A stretch of DNA of 64,000 bases from Stenotrophomonas bentonitica (GCF_013185915.1 NZ_JAAZUH010000001.1:1302001-1366000), one strand, 5' to 3'. Positions 8,729 through 18,304 are shown, counted from the first letter of the stretch. Numbers and translations are program-made. Notes: a model not told the origin generated them from the sequence alone.

Positions 8729-8806
8729 TGGACGGTGGCGATCGACGTACGCGACACGCTGCGCAACGTGACTATTCCGCTGCAGTATTCGTTCGAGATG
8801 CGCTGA
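8729..8806 (+). pseudogene. 3' remnant of a duplicated exported-protein gene
   Basis: Read on the + strand this encodes 25 residues (WTVAIDVRDTLRNVTIPLQY, then SFEMR and TGA) that match the end of the protein at 7323-7862 at 20 of 25 positions. No start or upstream homology is present: the matching begins abruptly 21 bases after the preceding gene's stop. It is the leftover 3' end of a tandem paralogue whose body was deleted. The convergent membrane-protein gene ends inside it, at 8772. Confidence 0.8.
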
Positions 8807-9590
8807 CCGGGGGAGCGGCGGTCGACTTGGCCGGCAGCACCACCGACTGCAGGCGCTTGATCGCTGAAATGGGCAGTGCCTCGGCGCGGCGCTCCTCCGG
8901 CCACCACAGGAACACGAAGGCGCTGCTGCTGCCAAGCAGGCGCGCCTGCTCCTTGAAGGGTGCTGCATCACCGTTGAGGTGCACGGTTACCGTGGCACCC
9001 GCGCCGTTATCGCGGATGTCGTCGGCCTTCTTCATCGAGTATTGGGCCGCGCCGATGGCCATGAAGAACACCACGGCGATGGTCAGACCGGTCAACGGCC
9101 GCATGCCTGAAGTATCCCAACTGGTCAGCGGCGACTTTGAGAACAGTATTCGCCAGCCCCAGTGTCGCGCGCGCAGCGCTTCCACCCTGGCCGGATTGCG
9201 CCGACGCAGGGTGTCCGGCCAGCCCAGTACCACCGCCAGGAAGATGCCACCGGCCAGGATGCCGGCGTACATGGGGTCGCGCAGGCCTGCGACCAGGAAG
9301 TCGCTGATCTGCAGGTAGTCCAGGATCGAAAGGTTGAAGCGCAGGTAGAAGAAGTAGCTCGACCACAGGCCGAGCAGCGACAGCAACACGTACCCCGCGC
9401 TGACGATCAGCGCCGGCTCCTGCTTCAGCAGGCGCCAAAGCTCCATCACCACGGAATCTTCGCTGCCCTTGACCACGGGCAGGACCGACCAGTCGGTGGG
9501 CGTGACCTCGCCGGCAACGGCAACCGTGCCGCCCAGCTGCCCGGTCGCAGGCACGTCACCGATGATGCTGTCCCTGTCCTTGTTGTCCAT
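8772..9590 (-). CDS. Inner-membrane protein of unknown function
   Basis: 272 residues with an AGGGGG ribosome site. Three hydrophobic segments are visible at about 61-83, 108-123 and 167-184, with a polar N-terminal tail of ~50 residues and a C-terminal soluble part (~190-272) of mixed beta character. I do not recognise a family. The stop codon lies within the paralogue remnant at 8729-8806, so the 3' end of this gene may itself have been reshaped by the deletion that made the remnant. Confidence 0.65.
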   Translation of the reverse strand: MDNKDRDSIIGDVPATGQLGGTVAVAGEVTPTDWSVLPVVKGSEDSVVMELWRLLKQEPALIVSAGYVLLSLLGLWSSYFFYLRFNLSILDYLQISDFLVAGLRDPMYAGILAGGIFLAVVLGWPDTLRRRNPARVEALRARHWGWRILFSKSPLTSWDTSGMRPLTGLTIAVVFFMAIGAAQYSMKKADDIRDNGAGATVTVHLNGDAAPFKEQARLLGSSSAFVFLWWPEERRAEALPISAIKRLQSVVLPAKSTAAPPVSASRTNTAAE

Positions 9591-9655
9591 GTCGCCCCCT
9601 GTGATGGGACGAGCATCGCCGAAATCCGGCCGGGTGGATAGTCAGGGACCTGCGG

Positions 9656-9880
9656 TCAGGGGTTGGCGCGCAGCCCGCCAATGGCCTTGGCGATGCGGCC
9701 GATCACATACACCACGACGCCGCCGGGAATCAGCACCAGGGCGATGTTGGCCAGCCAGGGGAACTGGCCCATGCGCGGGCCGAGCACCAGCCCCAACGCG
9801 AAGATCAGCGCTCCCAAAAGCATCATGCCCAGCCCCAACTTCAGATAGATGTTGGTGAGCCCGAAATTCCTGCCAGCCAT
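9656..9880 (-). CDS. Small two-TM membrane protein
   Basis: 74 residues from ATG 9880 (MAGRNFGLTNIYLKL), with AGGAGGCCAC directly upstream. Two hydrophobic segments, about 12-34 and 41-61, form a helical hairpin separated by a short polar loop (GPRMGQFPW). Family unknown. It lies 65 bases upstream of the three-TM protein on the same strand and may be co-transcribed with it. Confidence 0.65.
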   Translation of the reverse strand: MAGRNFGLTNIYLKLGLGMMLLGALIFALGLVLGPRMGQFPWLANIALVLIPGGVVVYVIGRIAKAIGGLRANP

Positions 9881-9926
9881 GTGGCCTCCTTGCCTGTGTT
9901 GTTCTGCGGGAAAACGAAACGATCGC

Positions 9927-10577
9927 TTAGATGCGGAGTGCGCCAGGTTGTGCAGCGCTGAGTTCATGCTCGCCTCCGATGACCCAGATTTTCGGCTGGG
10001 CAAGCACGCGCATCAAGAAGGAATTTTCTTCTTGAGTACGTGCGCTCCATTCATGGCGCGAATAGATCGTGGGATTGATTGGGCGTCCTAGCGCTTGGTG
10101 CGCATTTTCCAGGTGCTGCATGACGTCTGCATAGCCCAATGTTTCGGAAACGATCATCAGATCAATATCGCTTCGTGCGGTGTCGCTCTGTTTGGCTACC
10201 GAGCCGTAGACGAACGCGACAAGGATGTCGGCTGAGATGGGGAGCAATGCGTCTTTGAGCGGACCGGCAAGTCCGACGGTCTTGCGGATCATCGAGACGA
10301 GTTCGTTGTAGATGGGCGCCTCAGGGTTGGCCTGATAGCGCTTCTGGTTTGCCGAGCGACGAATGTTCAGCAGACCGGCAGCGGTCAACTTGGCGAGTTC
10401 GCGCTGGACGGCGCCGGAGCCACTGCCGGTGGCTGTGATCAGTTGTGAGACCGCGAAATCTTGATTGGGTTGGCCGAAGAGCAGGCCGAGGATGCGCTGC
10501 TGGGTTTGGGTGAAAAGGGCATCGGCCAGACTGGATCTTGGGGATGGCCCTGCGGTGGCGGGGATTGAGTTGCCCAT
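9927..10577 (-). CDS. Winged-helix plus MNT-type nucleotidyltransferase protein, predicted leaderless
   Basis: 216 residues from ATG 10577. Residues ~20-85 are a winged helix (TQTQQRILGLLFGQP, then VSQLITATGSGSGAVQRELA). From ~118 follows a minimal nucleotidyltransferase domain with GSVAKQ and the metal-binding SDIDL (Asp137, Asp139). MNT proteins of this build are often toxin-antitoxin partners or autoregulated repressors; no HepT-like partner is adjacent. The start is decided by the promoter: TTGAAC-N17-TAATAT places transcription initiation on the A of this ATG, so the mRNA would have no leader. In-frame ATGs at 10607 and 10586 fall inside the promoter. Two near-identical palindromes cover the promoter, suggesting the winged helix represses its own gene. 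Confidence 0.8.
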   Translation of the reverse strand: MGNSIPATAGPSPRSSLADALFTQTQQRILGLLFGQPNQDFAVSQLITATGSGSGAVQRELAKLTAAGLLNIRRSANQKRYQANPEAPIYNELVSMIRKTVGLAGPLKDALLPISADILVAFVYGSVAKQSDTARSDIDLMIVSETLGYADVMQHLENAHQALGRPINPTIYSRHEWSARTQEENSFLMRVLAQPKIWVIGGEHELSAAQPGALRI

Positions 10578-10585
10578 ATTGGGCA
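10571..10585 (-). promoter_or_regulatory. Operator palindrome 1 (start-site proximal)
   Basis: TGCCCATATTGGGCA, 6-bp arms around a 3-base centre, spans from the end of the -10 hexamer through the first codons. It shares the TGCCCA/TGGGCA arms with the second palindrome; centres are 21 bases apart, two helical turns, so both would be bound on one DNA face. Confidence 0.75.
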
Positions 10586-10613
10586 TATTAATGCCCAATT
10601 TGGGCATGTTCAA
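10585..10613 (-). promoter_or_regulatory. Sigma-70 type promoter of the HTH-nucleotidyltransferase gene
   Basis: On the - strand, TTGAAC (10613-10608), exactly 17 bases, then TAATAT (10590-10585). Seven bases later comes the ATG at 10577. This is the best -35/-10 pair noticed in the window, and the 17-base spacer is itself a palindrome. Confidence 0.8.
10591..10607 (-). promoter_or_regulatory. Operator palindrome 2 (between -35 and -10)
   Basis: ATGCCCAATTTGGGCAT, 8-bp arms around a single central T, fills the spacer between the -35 and -10 hexamers exactly. Occupation would block RNA polymerase. Confidence 0.75.
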
Positions 10614-10623
10614 GCGGCCCGGG

Positions 10624-10656
10624 TGGAAAAGCAGAAGCCCCGCTTTCGCGGGGCTT
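10624..10656 (-). terminator. Terminator downstream of purA
   Basis: AAGCCCCGC (10635-10643), loop TTTC, GCGGGGCTT (10648-10656); on the - strand it is followed by CTGCTTTTCC. It lies beyond three GTAG palindromes and just upstream of the HTH-nucleotidyltransferase promoter. Confidence 0.8.
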
Positions 10657-10660
10657 CCTT

Positions 10661-10731
10661 GCCGGGCAGAGCCCGGCACTACCAGCCGGGCATGGCCCTG
10701 CTCTACCAGCCAGGCAGGGCCTGGCTCTACC
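10661..10731 (-). repeat. Three tandem GTAG palindromes (SMAG-type)
   Basis: Units at 10661-10683, 10684-10707 and 10708-10731. Each, read on the - strand, starts GGTAG and forms a GC-rich stem of 7-8 bp with a 3-base loop (for example GCCGGGC-AGA-GCCCGGC). GTAG-headed palindromes of this size are typical of SMAG elements in Stenotrophomonas. A further near-perfect hairpin (about 10745-10770) lies directly behind the purA stop. Confidence 0.85.
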
Positions 10732-10779
10732 GGCGGTGGGCAGGGCCCGGCGTTGAACGCCGGGGCCTGCGTCACGCCA

Positions 10780-12279
<1,500 letters not shown>

Positions 12280-12290
12280 TCAACCGGCGG

Positions 12291-13154
12291 TCAGCGGTCG
12301 TTCTTCATGTACTGCAGGAACGGGTCGTTCTTGTCCAGCACGATCACCCCGTTGCCGTCGGTCATGGAGTTCCGGTAGGCCTCCAGGCTGCGGTAGAACG
12401 AGAAGAACGACGGATCGGCCGAGCCGGCCTTGCCGTAGATGCGGGCCGCCTCGGCGTCGCCGGCACCGCGCAGGCGCTGGGCGTCACGTTCGGCTTCGGC
12501 CACGATCACCGTGCTTTCGCGGTCGGCCTGGGCGCGGATGGTGAGCGACTGCTCTTCACCCTCTGCCCGCAGCTTGGCCGCTTCCTGCTTGCGCTGGGCG
12601 CGCATGCGCTCGTACACGTCGCTGATCACCTGGCTGTCGGTCGGCAGGTCGATCTGCTTGATGCGCAGGTCGATGATCTGCATGCCCAGGCCCTTCACCG
12701 CCTCGTTGATGCCGGTCAGCTGGCCGGCGATCAGTTCGCTGCGGTCGCCGGACACCAGCTGCTGCAACGAGCGCGAGTTGATCTGGTTGCGCAGCGAGTC
12801 GGTGATGATGGGTGCCAGGCGCGCGTCGGCCACGCTGGCATCGCCGCCGGTGGCGCGGTAGTAGGCGCGCACGTCGGAGATGTAGCCAATGGCGAAGAAG
12901 TCGACGCTGACGTCCTTCTGCTCGGCGGTGAAGTAACGCGCCGGCGCGGTGGCCAGCACCTTCAGGCGACGGTCGAACACGCGCACCGATTCCACCACCG
13001 GCACCTTGAAGTGCAGGCCCGGCTTGATGTCCGAACGCACCACCTTGCCCAGGTTCAGCACCATGGCGGTCTGGTCCTCACGGACCACGTACACCGAGCC
13101 CAGCAGGCCCAGTACTGCAGCAACGGCCAGGCCGATCCACAACGAACTCTTCAT
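12291..13154 (-). CDS. hflC: HflC, subunit of the FtsH-modulating HflKC complex
   Basis: 287 residues: one N-terminal membrane anchor (LWIGLAVAAVLGLLGSVYVV), then an SPFH/band-7 domain (TAMVLNLGKV ... KVPVVESVRVFDRRL) and a coiled-coil stretch (RAQRKQEAAKLRAEGEEQSL). HflC and HflK form a large periplasmic cage around the FtsH protease at the inner membrane and tune its activity. The start codon overlaps the hflK stop (ATGA), so the pair is translationally coupled, as expected for an equimolar complex. Confidence 0.97.
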   Translation of the reverse strand: MKSSLWIGLAVAAVLGLLGSVYVVREDQTAMVLNLGKVVRSDIKPGLHFKVPVVESVRVFDRRLKVLATAPARYFTAEQKDVSVDFFAIGYISDVRAYYRATGGDASVADARLAPIITDSLRNQINSRSLQQLVSGDRSELIAGQLTGINEAVKGLGMQIIDLRIKQIDLPTDSQVISDVYERMRAQRKQEAAKLRAEGEEQSLTIRAQADRESTVIVAEAERDAQRLRGAGDAEAARIYGKAGSADPSFFSFYRSLEAYRNSMTDGNGVIVLDKNDPFLQYMKNDR

Positions 13155-14284
13155 CGGATGGCTCCTTCACGACCGGTCGGTCGCGTGGTCGGGCGCTCGG
13201 TGTTGCGCACGCCGTCCACCGGCGTACTGGCCGGAAGCGACGGCATCATCACTTCCGGGGTCACCAGCGGGGTGCTGCTGCCGGTGGCGGCAGCGCCTGC
13301 GCGGTTGTCGGGCATCGGCACGTAGATCAGCTGGCGGCCATCGCCGCCGATCACCTTGCGGTTCTCCTTGAGCACGCTTTCCACGGTTTCCAGCCACAGG
13401 CGCTTGCGGGTCACTTCCGGCGCGCCCTGGTACTGCTGCTGGAGCAGGCTGAAGCGTTCGGCGTCACCCTCGGCGCGGGCCACGGCGGCCTGCTTGTAAC
13501 CTTCGGCGGTGGTACGGGCGCGCGAGGCCTGGCCACGGGCTTCCGGCACGACCTTGGCGGCATAGGCCTGGGCTTCGTTGATCAGGCGTTCCTTGACCTG
13601 CTGGGCACCGTTGACCTCATCGAAGGCCGGCTTGACCTCCTCCGGCGGGCGGGCGTCGGGCAGGGTCAGGCCGGTCACGACCAGGCCGGTGCGGTAGGCC
13701 TTGAGCGCGGCCTGCAGGCGTTCCTGCGCGACCACCGCGAGCGGGCCGCGGTTGTTGAGCACCGCGTTGAGATCAGCACGGCCGACCTGCTCACGCACGG
13801 CGCTCTGCGCGGACTGTTCCAGCACCTGGTTGGCGTCGACCGAACCGAACAGGTACAGGCGCGGGTCGTCGATGCGGTACTGCACGTTAAGCGACACGCG
13901 CACGATGTTCTCGTCGCGGGTCAGCACCGGCACGTCGCTGCTGAAGGTCTTGATCTGGGTCGCGTTGACCTTGGTCACCGACTCGATCGGCCACGGCAGC
14001 TTGAAGTTCGGACCCGGCTGCAGGATGCGCGAGAACTGGCCGAAGCGCAGCACCACGCCGCGTTGCTGTTCGCCGATCAGCTGGAAGCTGGAGAACAGCA
14101 GCAGCAGGACCACTGCCACCACCACCCAGCGAAGGATGCCGCCATCGAACAGGTCCTTGAGCGGCCCGGGGAAACCGCCCCAGCCACTTCCACCGCCGCT
14201 GCCACCGCGGGGACCGAACGGCCCTCGTCGATTCTCGTCGGGGCCTTGTCCGCCCTTGTTGCCGCCGGGTGTATTCCAGGCCAT
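13151..14284 (-). CDS. hflK: HflK, subunit of the FtsH-modulating HflKC complex
   Basis: 377 residues from ATG 14284 (MAWNTPGGNKGGQGPDENRR). A Gly/Pro/Arg-rich cytoplasmic tail of ~60 residues, typical for HflK, precedes one membrane segment (LRWVVVAVVLLLLFSSFQL) and the SPFH domain (QRGVVLRFGQFSRILQPGPN). The C-terminal tail is Pro/Thr-rich. First gene of the hflKC pair; divergent from the reductase gene at 14471. Confidence 0.97.
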   Translation of the reverse strand: MAWNTPGGNKGGQGPDENRRGPFGPRGGSGGGSGWGGFPGPLKDLFDGGILRWVVVAVVLLLLFSSFQLIGEQQRGVVLRFGQFSRILQPGPNFKLPWPIESVTKVNATQIKTFSSDVPVLTRDENIVRVSLNVQYRIDDPRLYLFGSVDANQVLEQSAQSAVREQVGRADLNAVLNNRGPLAVVAQERLQAALKAYRTGLVVTGLTLPDARPPEEVKPAFDEVNGAQQVKERLINEAQAYAAKVVPEARGQASRARTTAEGYKQAAVARAEGDAERFSLLQQQYQGAPEVTRKRLWLETVESVLKENRKVIGGDGRQLIYVPMPDNRAGAAATGSSTPLVTPEVMMPSLPASTPVDGVRNTERPTTRPTGREGAIR

Positions 14285-14470
14285 GCACGCTCCATCAGTA
14301 ATAAGGTTGCCTGCGGGCCAGTCCCGCACCGTCAACCGTGAATCCCGCTCGATTCTACTAGATGGGGCTGGCCGACAGGATTGGAAGGGCGAATGCGTCG
14401 CAGGCCGCGATTCATCACCCGGCCCGGGCCCGCCGGGTAAGGTGGAGCCCCCACTTCCCAAGGCCTGCCC

Positions 14471-15466
14471 ATGGCACTCCCCGACCGCTTCACCGCCTTC
14501 CGCATCCACCAGGACGAGGCCGGCCACCGCAGCGGGCTGGAGTCCGTCGGCCTGGACCAGCTGGCGCCGGGCCAGGTGGTGGTGCGGGCCGAGTGGTCGT
14601 CGGTGAACTACAAGGACGCGCTGGCCGGCACCGGCAAGGGGCGGATCCTGCGCCGGTTCCCGCTGGTCGGGGGGATCGACGTGGCCGGCACGGTGGTGGC
14701 CTCCACCGACCCGGCCTGGCACGAGGGCGACGCGGTGCTGGCCACCGGCTGCGGACTGAGCGAGACCCGCGACGGCGGTTACAGCCAGTACGTGCGGCTG
14801 GAGTCCAGCGCGGTGATCGCCCGCCCGGCCGGGCTGGGCGCGCGCGAGGCGATGGTGATCGGCACCGCCGGCTTCACTGCGGCGCTGGCCCTGCTGCGCA
14901 TGCTCGACAACCGGCTCACGCCAGCGCACGGGCCGCTGGCGGTCACCGGGGCCACCGGCGGGGTCGGCTCGCTGGCGGTGGACATCTACAGCCGCGCCGG
15001 CTTCGAGGTGCATGCGATCAGCGGCAAGCCCGACCAGGCCGGGTACCTGCTCGGGCTGGGCGCGCGCGAAGTGCTGCCGCGCGAGGTCCTGGCCACCACC
15101 CGGCCGATGGAGTCGGCCCGCTTCGGCGGTGGCCTGGACAACGCCGGAGGCCCGATGCTGGCCAGCCTGCTGGCGCAGACAGTGCCCTACGGCAGTGTGG
15201 TCAGCGCCGGCCTGGCAGCGAGCCCGGCGCTGGACATGACAGTGATGCCCTTCATCATCCGTGGCGTGTCGCTGCTCGGGGTGTCGTCGTCTTCGGCCCC
15301 ACGTGCGCTGCGCGAGCAGGTCTGGGAGCGGCTGGGCAGCGACTGGGCGCCGCAGCACCTGGACACGATCTGCACCCGCGAGGTGGGCCTGGACGGGTTG
15401 CCCGGCGTGTTCGAGGCGATGCTGGCCGGTGGGTCGCGCGGGCGCACGGTGGTGCGGATCGACTGA
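14471..15466 (+). CDS. YhdH/AcuI-type medium-chain quinone reductase (acrylyl-CoA reductase family)
   Basis: 331 residues of the MDR fold without structural zinc. SSVNYKDALAGTGKGRI near residue 45 is the diagnostic start of the YhdH/YhfP/AcuI group; the nucleotide-binding motif TGATGGVGSLAVDI is at about 158-171. AcuI enzymes reduce acryloyl-CoA to propionyl-CoA with NADPH; other members act on quinones or toxic enals. With a methylcitrate (propionate) operon 12 kb away an acryloyl-CoA role is plausible but unproven. Monocistronic, divergent from hflK. Confidence 0.9.
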   Translation: MALPDRFTAFRIHQDEAGHRSGLESVGLDQLAPGQVVVRAEWSSVNYKDALAGTGKGRILRRFPLVGGIDVAGTVVASTDPAWHEGDAVLATGCGLSETRDGGYSQYVRLESSAVIARPAGLGAREAMVIGTAGFTAALALLRMLDNRLTPAHGPLAVTGATGGVGSLAVDIYSRAGFEVHAISGKPDQAGYLLGLGAREVLPREVLATTRPMESARFGGGLDNAGGPMLASLLAQTVPYGSVVSAGLAASPALDMTVMPFIIRGVSLLGVSSSSAPRALREQVWERLGSDWAPQHLDTICTREVGLDGLPGVFEAMLAGGSRGRTVVRID

Positions 15467-15554
15467 GCGTTGCAGCGGGGCGACGGACGGCACGGGGGAT
15501 GCTTCACGCTGACACAGGCGCGGCACTACACTGCGGCATCACTTGGGGAACCAC

Positions 15555-15938
15555 ATGGCACGCATTCTGATCGTTGACGATTCACCGGTGCAGCAGCTGG
15601 GCATCAAACGCATCGTTGAAAAGCTGGGGCATGAAACGCTGGTCGCCGAGGACGGTGCCGCCGGCGTCGAGAAGGCCAAGGCCGAGCTGCCCGATCTGGT
15701 GCTGATGGATGTGGTGATGCCCAACCTCAACGGGTTCCAGGCCACCCGTACGCTGGCGCGCGAAGCGACCACCAAGCACATCCCGGTGATCCTGGTGACC
15801 ACCAAGGACCAGGACACCGACCGCATGTGGGGCATGCGGCAGGGCGCCAAGGCCTACATCACCAAGCCGTTCTCCGAGGACGAGCTGTCCGAAGTGCTGG
15901 AGCGCGTTTTCAGCGGACAGACGCCGCCGGCAGGTTGA
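15555..15938 (+). CDS. Single-domain response regulator, PilH-like
   Basis: 127 residues, a bare receiver domain: ILIVDDSPVQQ acidic pair, phospho-acceptor in LVLMDVVMPNLNGF, conserved Thr in VILVTTKDQ, and Lys in YITKPFSEDEL. The closest familiar type is PilH/PilG of the twitching-motility chemosensory system; it has no output domain. Start chosen at ATG 15555 with GGGGA five bases ahead. It is alone here, away from pil genes, so the cognate kinase is unknown. Confidence 0.85.
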   Translation: MARILIVDDSPVQQLGIKRIVEKLGHETLVAEDGAAGVEKAKAELPDLVLMDVVMPNLNGFQATRTLAREATTKHIPVILVTTKDQDTDRMWGMRQGAKAYITKPFSEDELSEVLERVFSGQTPPAG

Positions 15939-15947
15939 TCGGCGGTT

Positions 15948-15970
15948 CGCCGGGCAGAGCCCGGCGCTAC
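15948..15970 (-). repeat. GTAG palindrome (SMAG-type) between convergent genes
   Basis: CGCCGGGC-AGA-GCCCGGCG followed by CTAC; on the - strand it starts GTAG. It sits between two convergent stop codons and could fold in transcripts from either side. Confidence 0.8.
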
Positions 15971-15983
15971 GGCGTACCGCCCC

Positions 15984-16883
15984 TTAGATCTTCTCGCCGA
16001 ACGCCTTGGCCAGGCTGCGGTACGCCTTCTTCTGTGCGTCGTCGGTCGGTACCGGGGCAATGATCTCCAGTTCCACGATCTGGTCGCCGTCCGGGTTGCC
16101 CGGCAGGCCGCGGCCGCGCAGTCGCAGCTTGCGCCCGGCATCGGAGCCGGCCGGCACCTTCAACTCCACCGCCCCGCCGAGGGTCGGCACGCTGATCGAG
16201 GTGCCCAGCGCGGCCTGCCACGGGGTGACGTCCAGGGTGTACAGGATGTTGCGGCCGTCGACCTCGAACTGCGGGTGTGCGGCGTATTCCACTTCCAGCA
16301 GCAGGTTGCCACCGTTGGTGCCCTGCCCGGTCAGGCGGATCACCTGGCCGGGGCGGATGCCCTTGGGCACGCGCACGTCCAGCTGCTTGCCATTGACGGT
16401 GATGCGCAGACTGTCGCCGCCGTAGGCCGCTTCCAGCGGCACGGAGAGCTTGGCGCGGGTGTCACGCACCGGCTGCGGACCGGCGCCGGCGCCGCCGAAG
16501 CCACTGGCCCGGCCCGCACCACCGCCGCCGCGCTGGCGCGCGAACAGGCTTTCGAAGAAGTCGCTGAAGCCACCGCCACCGGCGCCGCCGCCGAACACTT
16601 CCTCGAAGTCGAAGCCCTGCGCGCCACCGTAGTTCGGCGGGGCGTGGAATTCTTCGCCCGGGCGGTAGCCCTGGGCCTTGAGCTGGTCATAGGCCGCGCG
16701 CTTCTGCGGGTCGCGCAGCGCTTCATAGGCTTCGTTGACCGCCTTGAACTTCTCTTCCGCGCCGGCCTCCTTGCTGACGTCGGGGTGGTACTTGCGCGCC
16801 AGCCGGCGGTAGGCGGTCTTGATTTCGGCATCGCCTGCGCTGGGTTCCACACCCAGGGTGGCGTAGTAATCCTTGAATTCCAT
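15984..16883 (-). CDS. cbpA: CbpA-like DnaJ-family co-chaperone
   Basis: 299 residues from ATG 16883, with GAGGTG upstream. J domain at ~5-70 with HPD at 33-35, then a Gly/Phe-rich linker (FGGGAGGGGFSDFFESLFAR and following) and two beta-sandwich client-binding domains ending in a short C-terminal helix. The Cys-rich zinc finger of true DnaJ is missing, which marks the CbpA/DjlB type. It stimulates DnaK ATPase and in E. coli also binds curved DNA in stationary phase. Divergent from the peroxiredoxin gene. Confidence 0.92.
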   Translation of the reverse strand: MEFKDYYATLGVEPSAGDAEIKTAYRRLARKYHPDVSKEAGAEEKFKAVNEAYEALRDPQKRAAYDQLKAQGYRPGEEFHAPPNYGGAQGFDFEEVFGGGAGGGGFSDFFESLFARQRGGGGAGRASGFGGAGAGPQPVRDTRAKLSVPLEAAYGGDSLRITVNGKQLDVRVPKGIRPGQVIRLTGQGTNGGNLLLEVEYAAHPQFEVDGRNILYTLDVTPWQAALGTSISVPTLGGAVELKVPAGSDAGRKLRLRGRGLPGNPDGDQIVELEIIAPVPTDDAQKKAYRSLAKAFGEKI

Positions 16884-17052
16884 CCATACACCTCGAATAA
16901 GTTCGGCCGCCCGCGCCGGCGGGGGCCCTGCGCGCAATTCTAGCGGCTGGCCGCCCCGCTGCCGTGATCGGCGAATGATCCTGCGCAATGCAGCGGCCAT
17001 CTGGCCGGGGTACGGTGCAGGAAATGGGAATGAACAGGCACTTTTCAATGTT

Positions 17053-17081
17053 TTGACATGGCCCTCCCATGGCCCTGTCTA
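17053..17081 (+). promoter_or_regulatory. Candidate promoter of the peroxiredoxin gene
   Basis: A consensus -35 TTGACA (17053-17058) is followed at 17 bases by TGTCTA, a weak -10. It lies 25 bases before the peroxiredoxin start. The weak -10 may mean activator dependence. Confidence 0.35.
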
Positions 17082-17106
17082 CCCTGCCCTTGAACCAGGA
17101 GCTCCC

Positions 17107-17589
17107 ATGACCATCCACGTTGGCGACCGCATTCCCGAAGTCACCCTCAAGCGCATCCGCGAGGGGATGGAAACCCTGGACACCACGGCGCTGTTCGATG
17201 GCCGCAAGGCGGTTCTGTTTGCGGTGCCCGGTGCATTCACCCCGACCTGCTCGGCGCAGCACCTGCCCGGCTTCGTTGAACGCTTCGCCGAGTTCCGCCA
17301 GCGCGGCATCGACGTGTTCTGCATGGCGGTCAACGACCCATTCGTGATGAAGGCCTGGGGCGACAGCCAGCAGGTACCGGACGGGCTGCAGCTGCTGTCT
17401 GACGGCAACGGCGACTTCACCCGCGCGCTCGGCCTGGAACTGGACGCCAGCAGTTCCGGCATGGGCATGCGCTCGCGCCGCTTCGCGCTGTACGTGGAAA
17501 ACGGCGTGGTCCGCGCAACCTTCATCGAAGAGCCCGGCAAGTTCGAGGTCTCTTCGGCCCAGAACGTGCTGGAGCACCTGCCCAGCTGA
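17107..17589 (+). CDS. Prx5-type peroxiredoxin
   Basis: 160 residues. PGAFTPTCSAQHLPGF carries the peroxidatic Cys48 in the P-x-x-x-T-x-x-C motif; the rest matches the atypical 2-Cys/1-Cys Prx5 group that reduces hydroperoxides with glutaredoxin or thioredoxin. AGGAGC lies ahead of the ATG. A ferritin-like gene follows after 30 bases on the same strand, making a likely two-gene unit for peroxide removal and iron storage, which limits Fenton chemistry. Confidence 0.93.
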   Translation: MTIHVGDRIPEVTLKRIREGMETLDTTALFDGRKAVLFAVPGAFTPTCSAQHLPGFVERFAEFRQRGIDVFCMAVNDPFVMKAWGDSQQVPDGLQLLSDGNGDFTRALGLELDASSSGMGMRSRRFALYVENGVVRATFIEEPGKFEVSSAQNVLEHLPS

Positions 17590-17619
17590 CACTCCCGCAA
17601 CAAAGGAAACCGGCCAGCC

Positions 17620-18216
17620 ATGTCAAAGCCAGCCAAGCAGAACCCGAAGACCCAACCCAAGCCTTCCCCCGATGCGCCGCGACCGAGCGGGATCAGCGAC
17701 ACCGCGACGCTGCGCGCGCGGGCGCGGAAGAACATCGATGACGGTGCGATCACCGACACCTACAGCGCCGACCGCAAGGCGGTGATCAAGCTGCTCAACG
17801 ATGCCTTGGCCACCGAATACGTGTGCGTGCTGCGCTACTACCGGCACTACTTCATGGCCAAGGGCATGCTGGCCGACGCGGTAAAGGGCGAGTTCCTGGA
17901 ACATGCGCAGCAGGAACAGGCTCATGCGGGCAAGCTGGCCGAGCGCATCGTGCAGCTCGGTGGCGAACCGGACCTCAACCCGGCCACGCTGGCCCAGCGT
18001 TCGCATGCCGAGTACAAGGAAGGCAAGGACCTGCGCGACATGGTCCGCGAGAACCTGATCGCCGAGCGCATCGCCATCGACAGCTACCGCGAGATGATCA
18101 ACTTCGTTGGCGATCGCGACACCACCACCAAGCGCATCCTGGAAGAGATCCTGGCCCAGGAAGAAGAGCATGCCGACGAGTTTGCCGACCTGCTGGAAGG
18201 CTGGATTGGAGAATAG
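17620..18216 (+). CDS. Ferritin-like (bacterioferritin/Dps-type) di-iron protein
   Basis: 198 residues. A Pro/Lys-rich tail of ~40 residues, unusual for bacterioferritin, precedes a four-helix bundle with ferroxidase-type ligands: ATEYVCVLRYYRHYF (helix A Glu), EHAQQEQAHAGKLAE (E-x-x-H), LIAERIAIDSYREM and ILAQEEEHADEFADLL (E-x-x-H). It would oxidise and store iron in the cytoplasm; the basic tail could bind DNA as in Dps. Probably co-transcribed with the peroxiredoxin gene upstream. Confidence 0.88.
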   Translation: MSKPAKQNPKTQPKPSPDAPRPSGISDTATLRARARKNIDDGAITDTYSADRKAVIKLLNDALATEYVCVLRYYRHYFMAKGMLADAVKGEFLEHAQQEQAHAGKLAERIVQLGGEPDLNPATLAQRSHAEYKEGKDLRDMVRENLIAERIAIDSYREMINFVGDRDTTTKRILEEILAQEEEHADEFADLLEGWIGE

Positions 18217-18232
18217 CGTCACACGGTAATAT

Positions 18233-18258
18233 CCCGGCAATGCAATCGCATTGCCGGG
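18233..18258 (+). terminator. Perfect 11-bp hairpin downstream of the ferritin-like gene
   Basis: CCCGGCAATGC, loop AATC, GCATTGCCGGG. No T-run follows, so it is either a weak terminator or a stabilising 3' stem-loop. Confidence 0.55.
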
Positions 18259-18304
18259 GGTGCTATGGTCGGGCCGATCCCACTGCAAGGACTGCATCGT
18301 GACC

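Noticed and set aside
10578..10775. Upstream extension of the HTH-nucleotidyltransferase frame (starts at 10607 or 10775)
   Set aside because: The extension runs through the -35/-10 promoter, both palindromes, a terminator and GTAG repeats; the leaderless ATG at 10577 is better supported.
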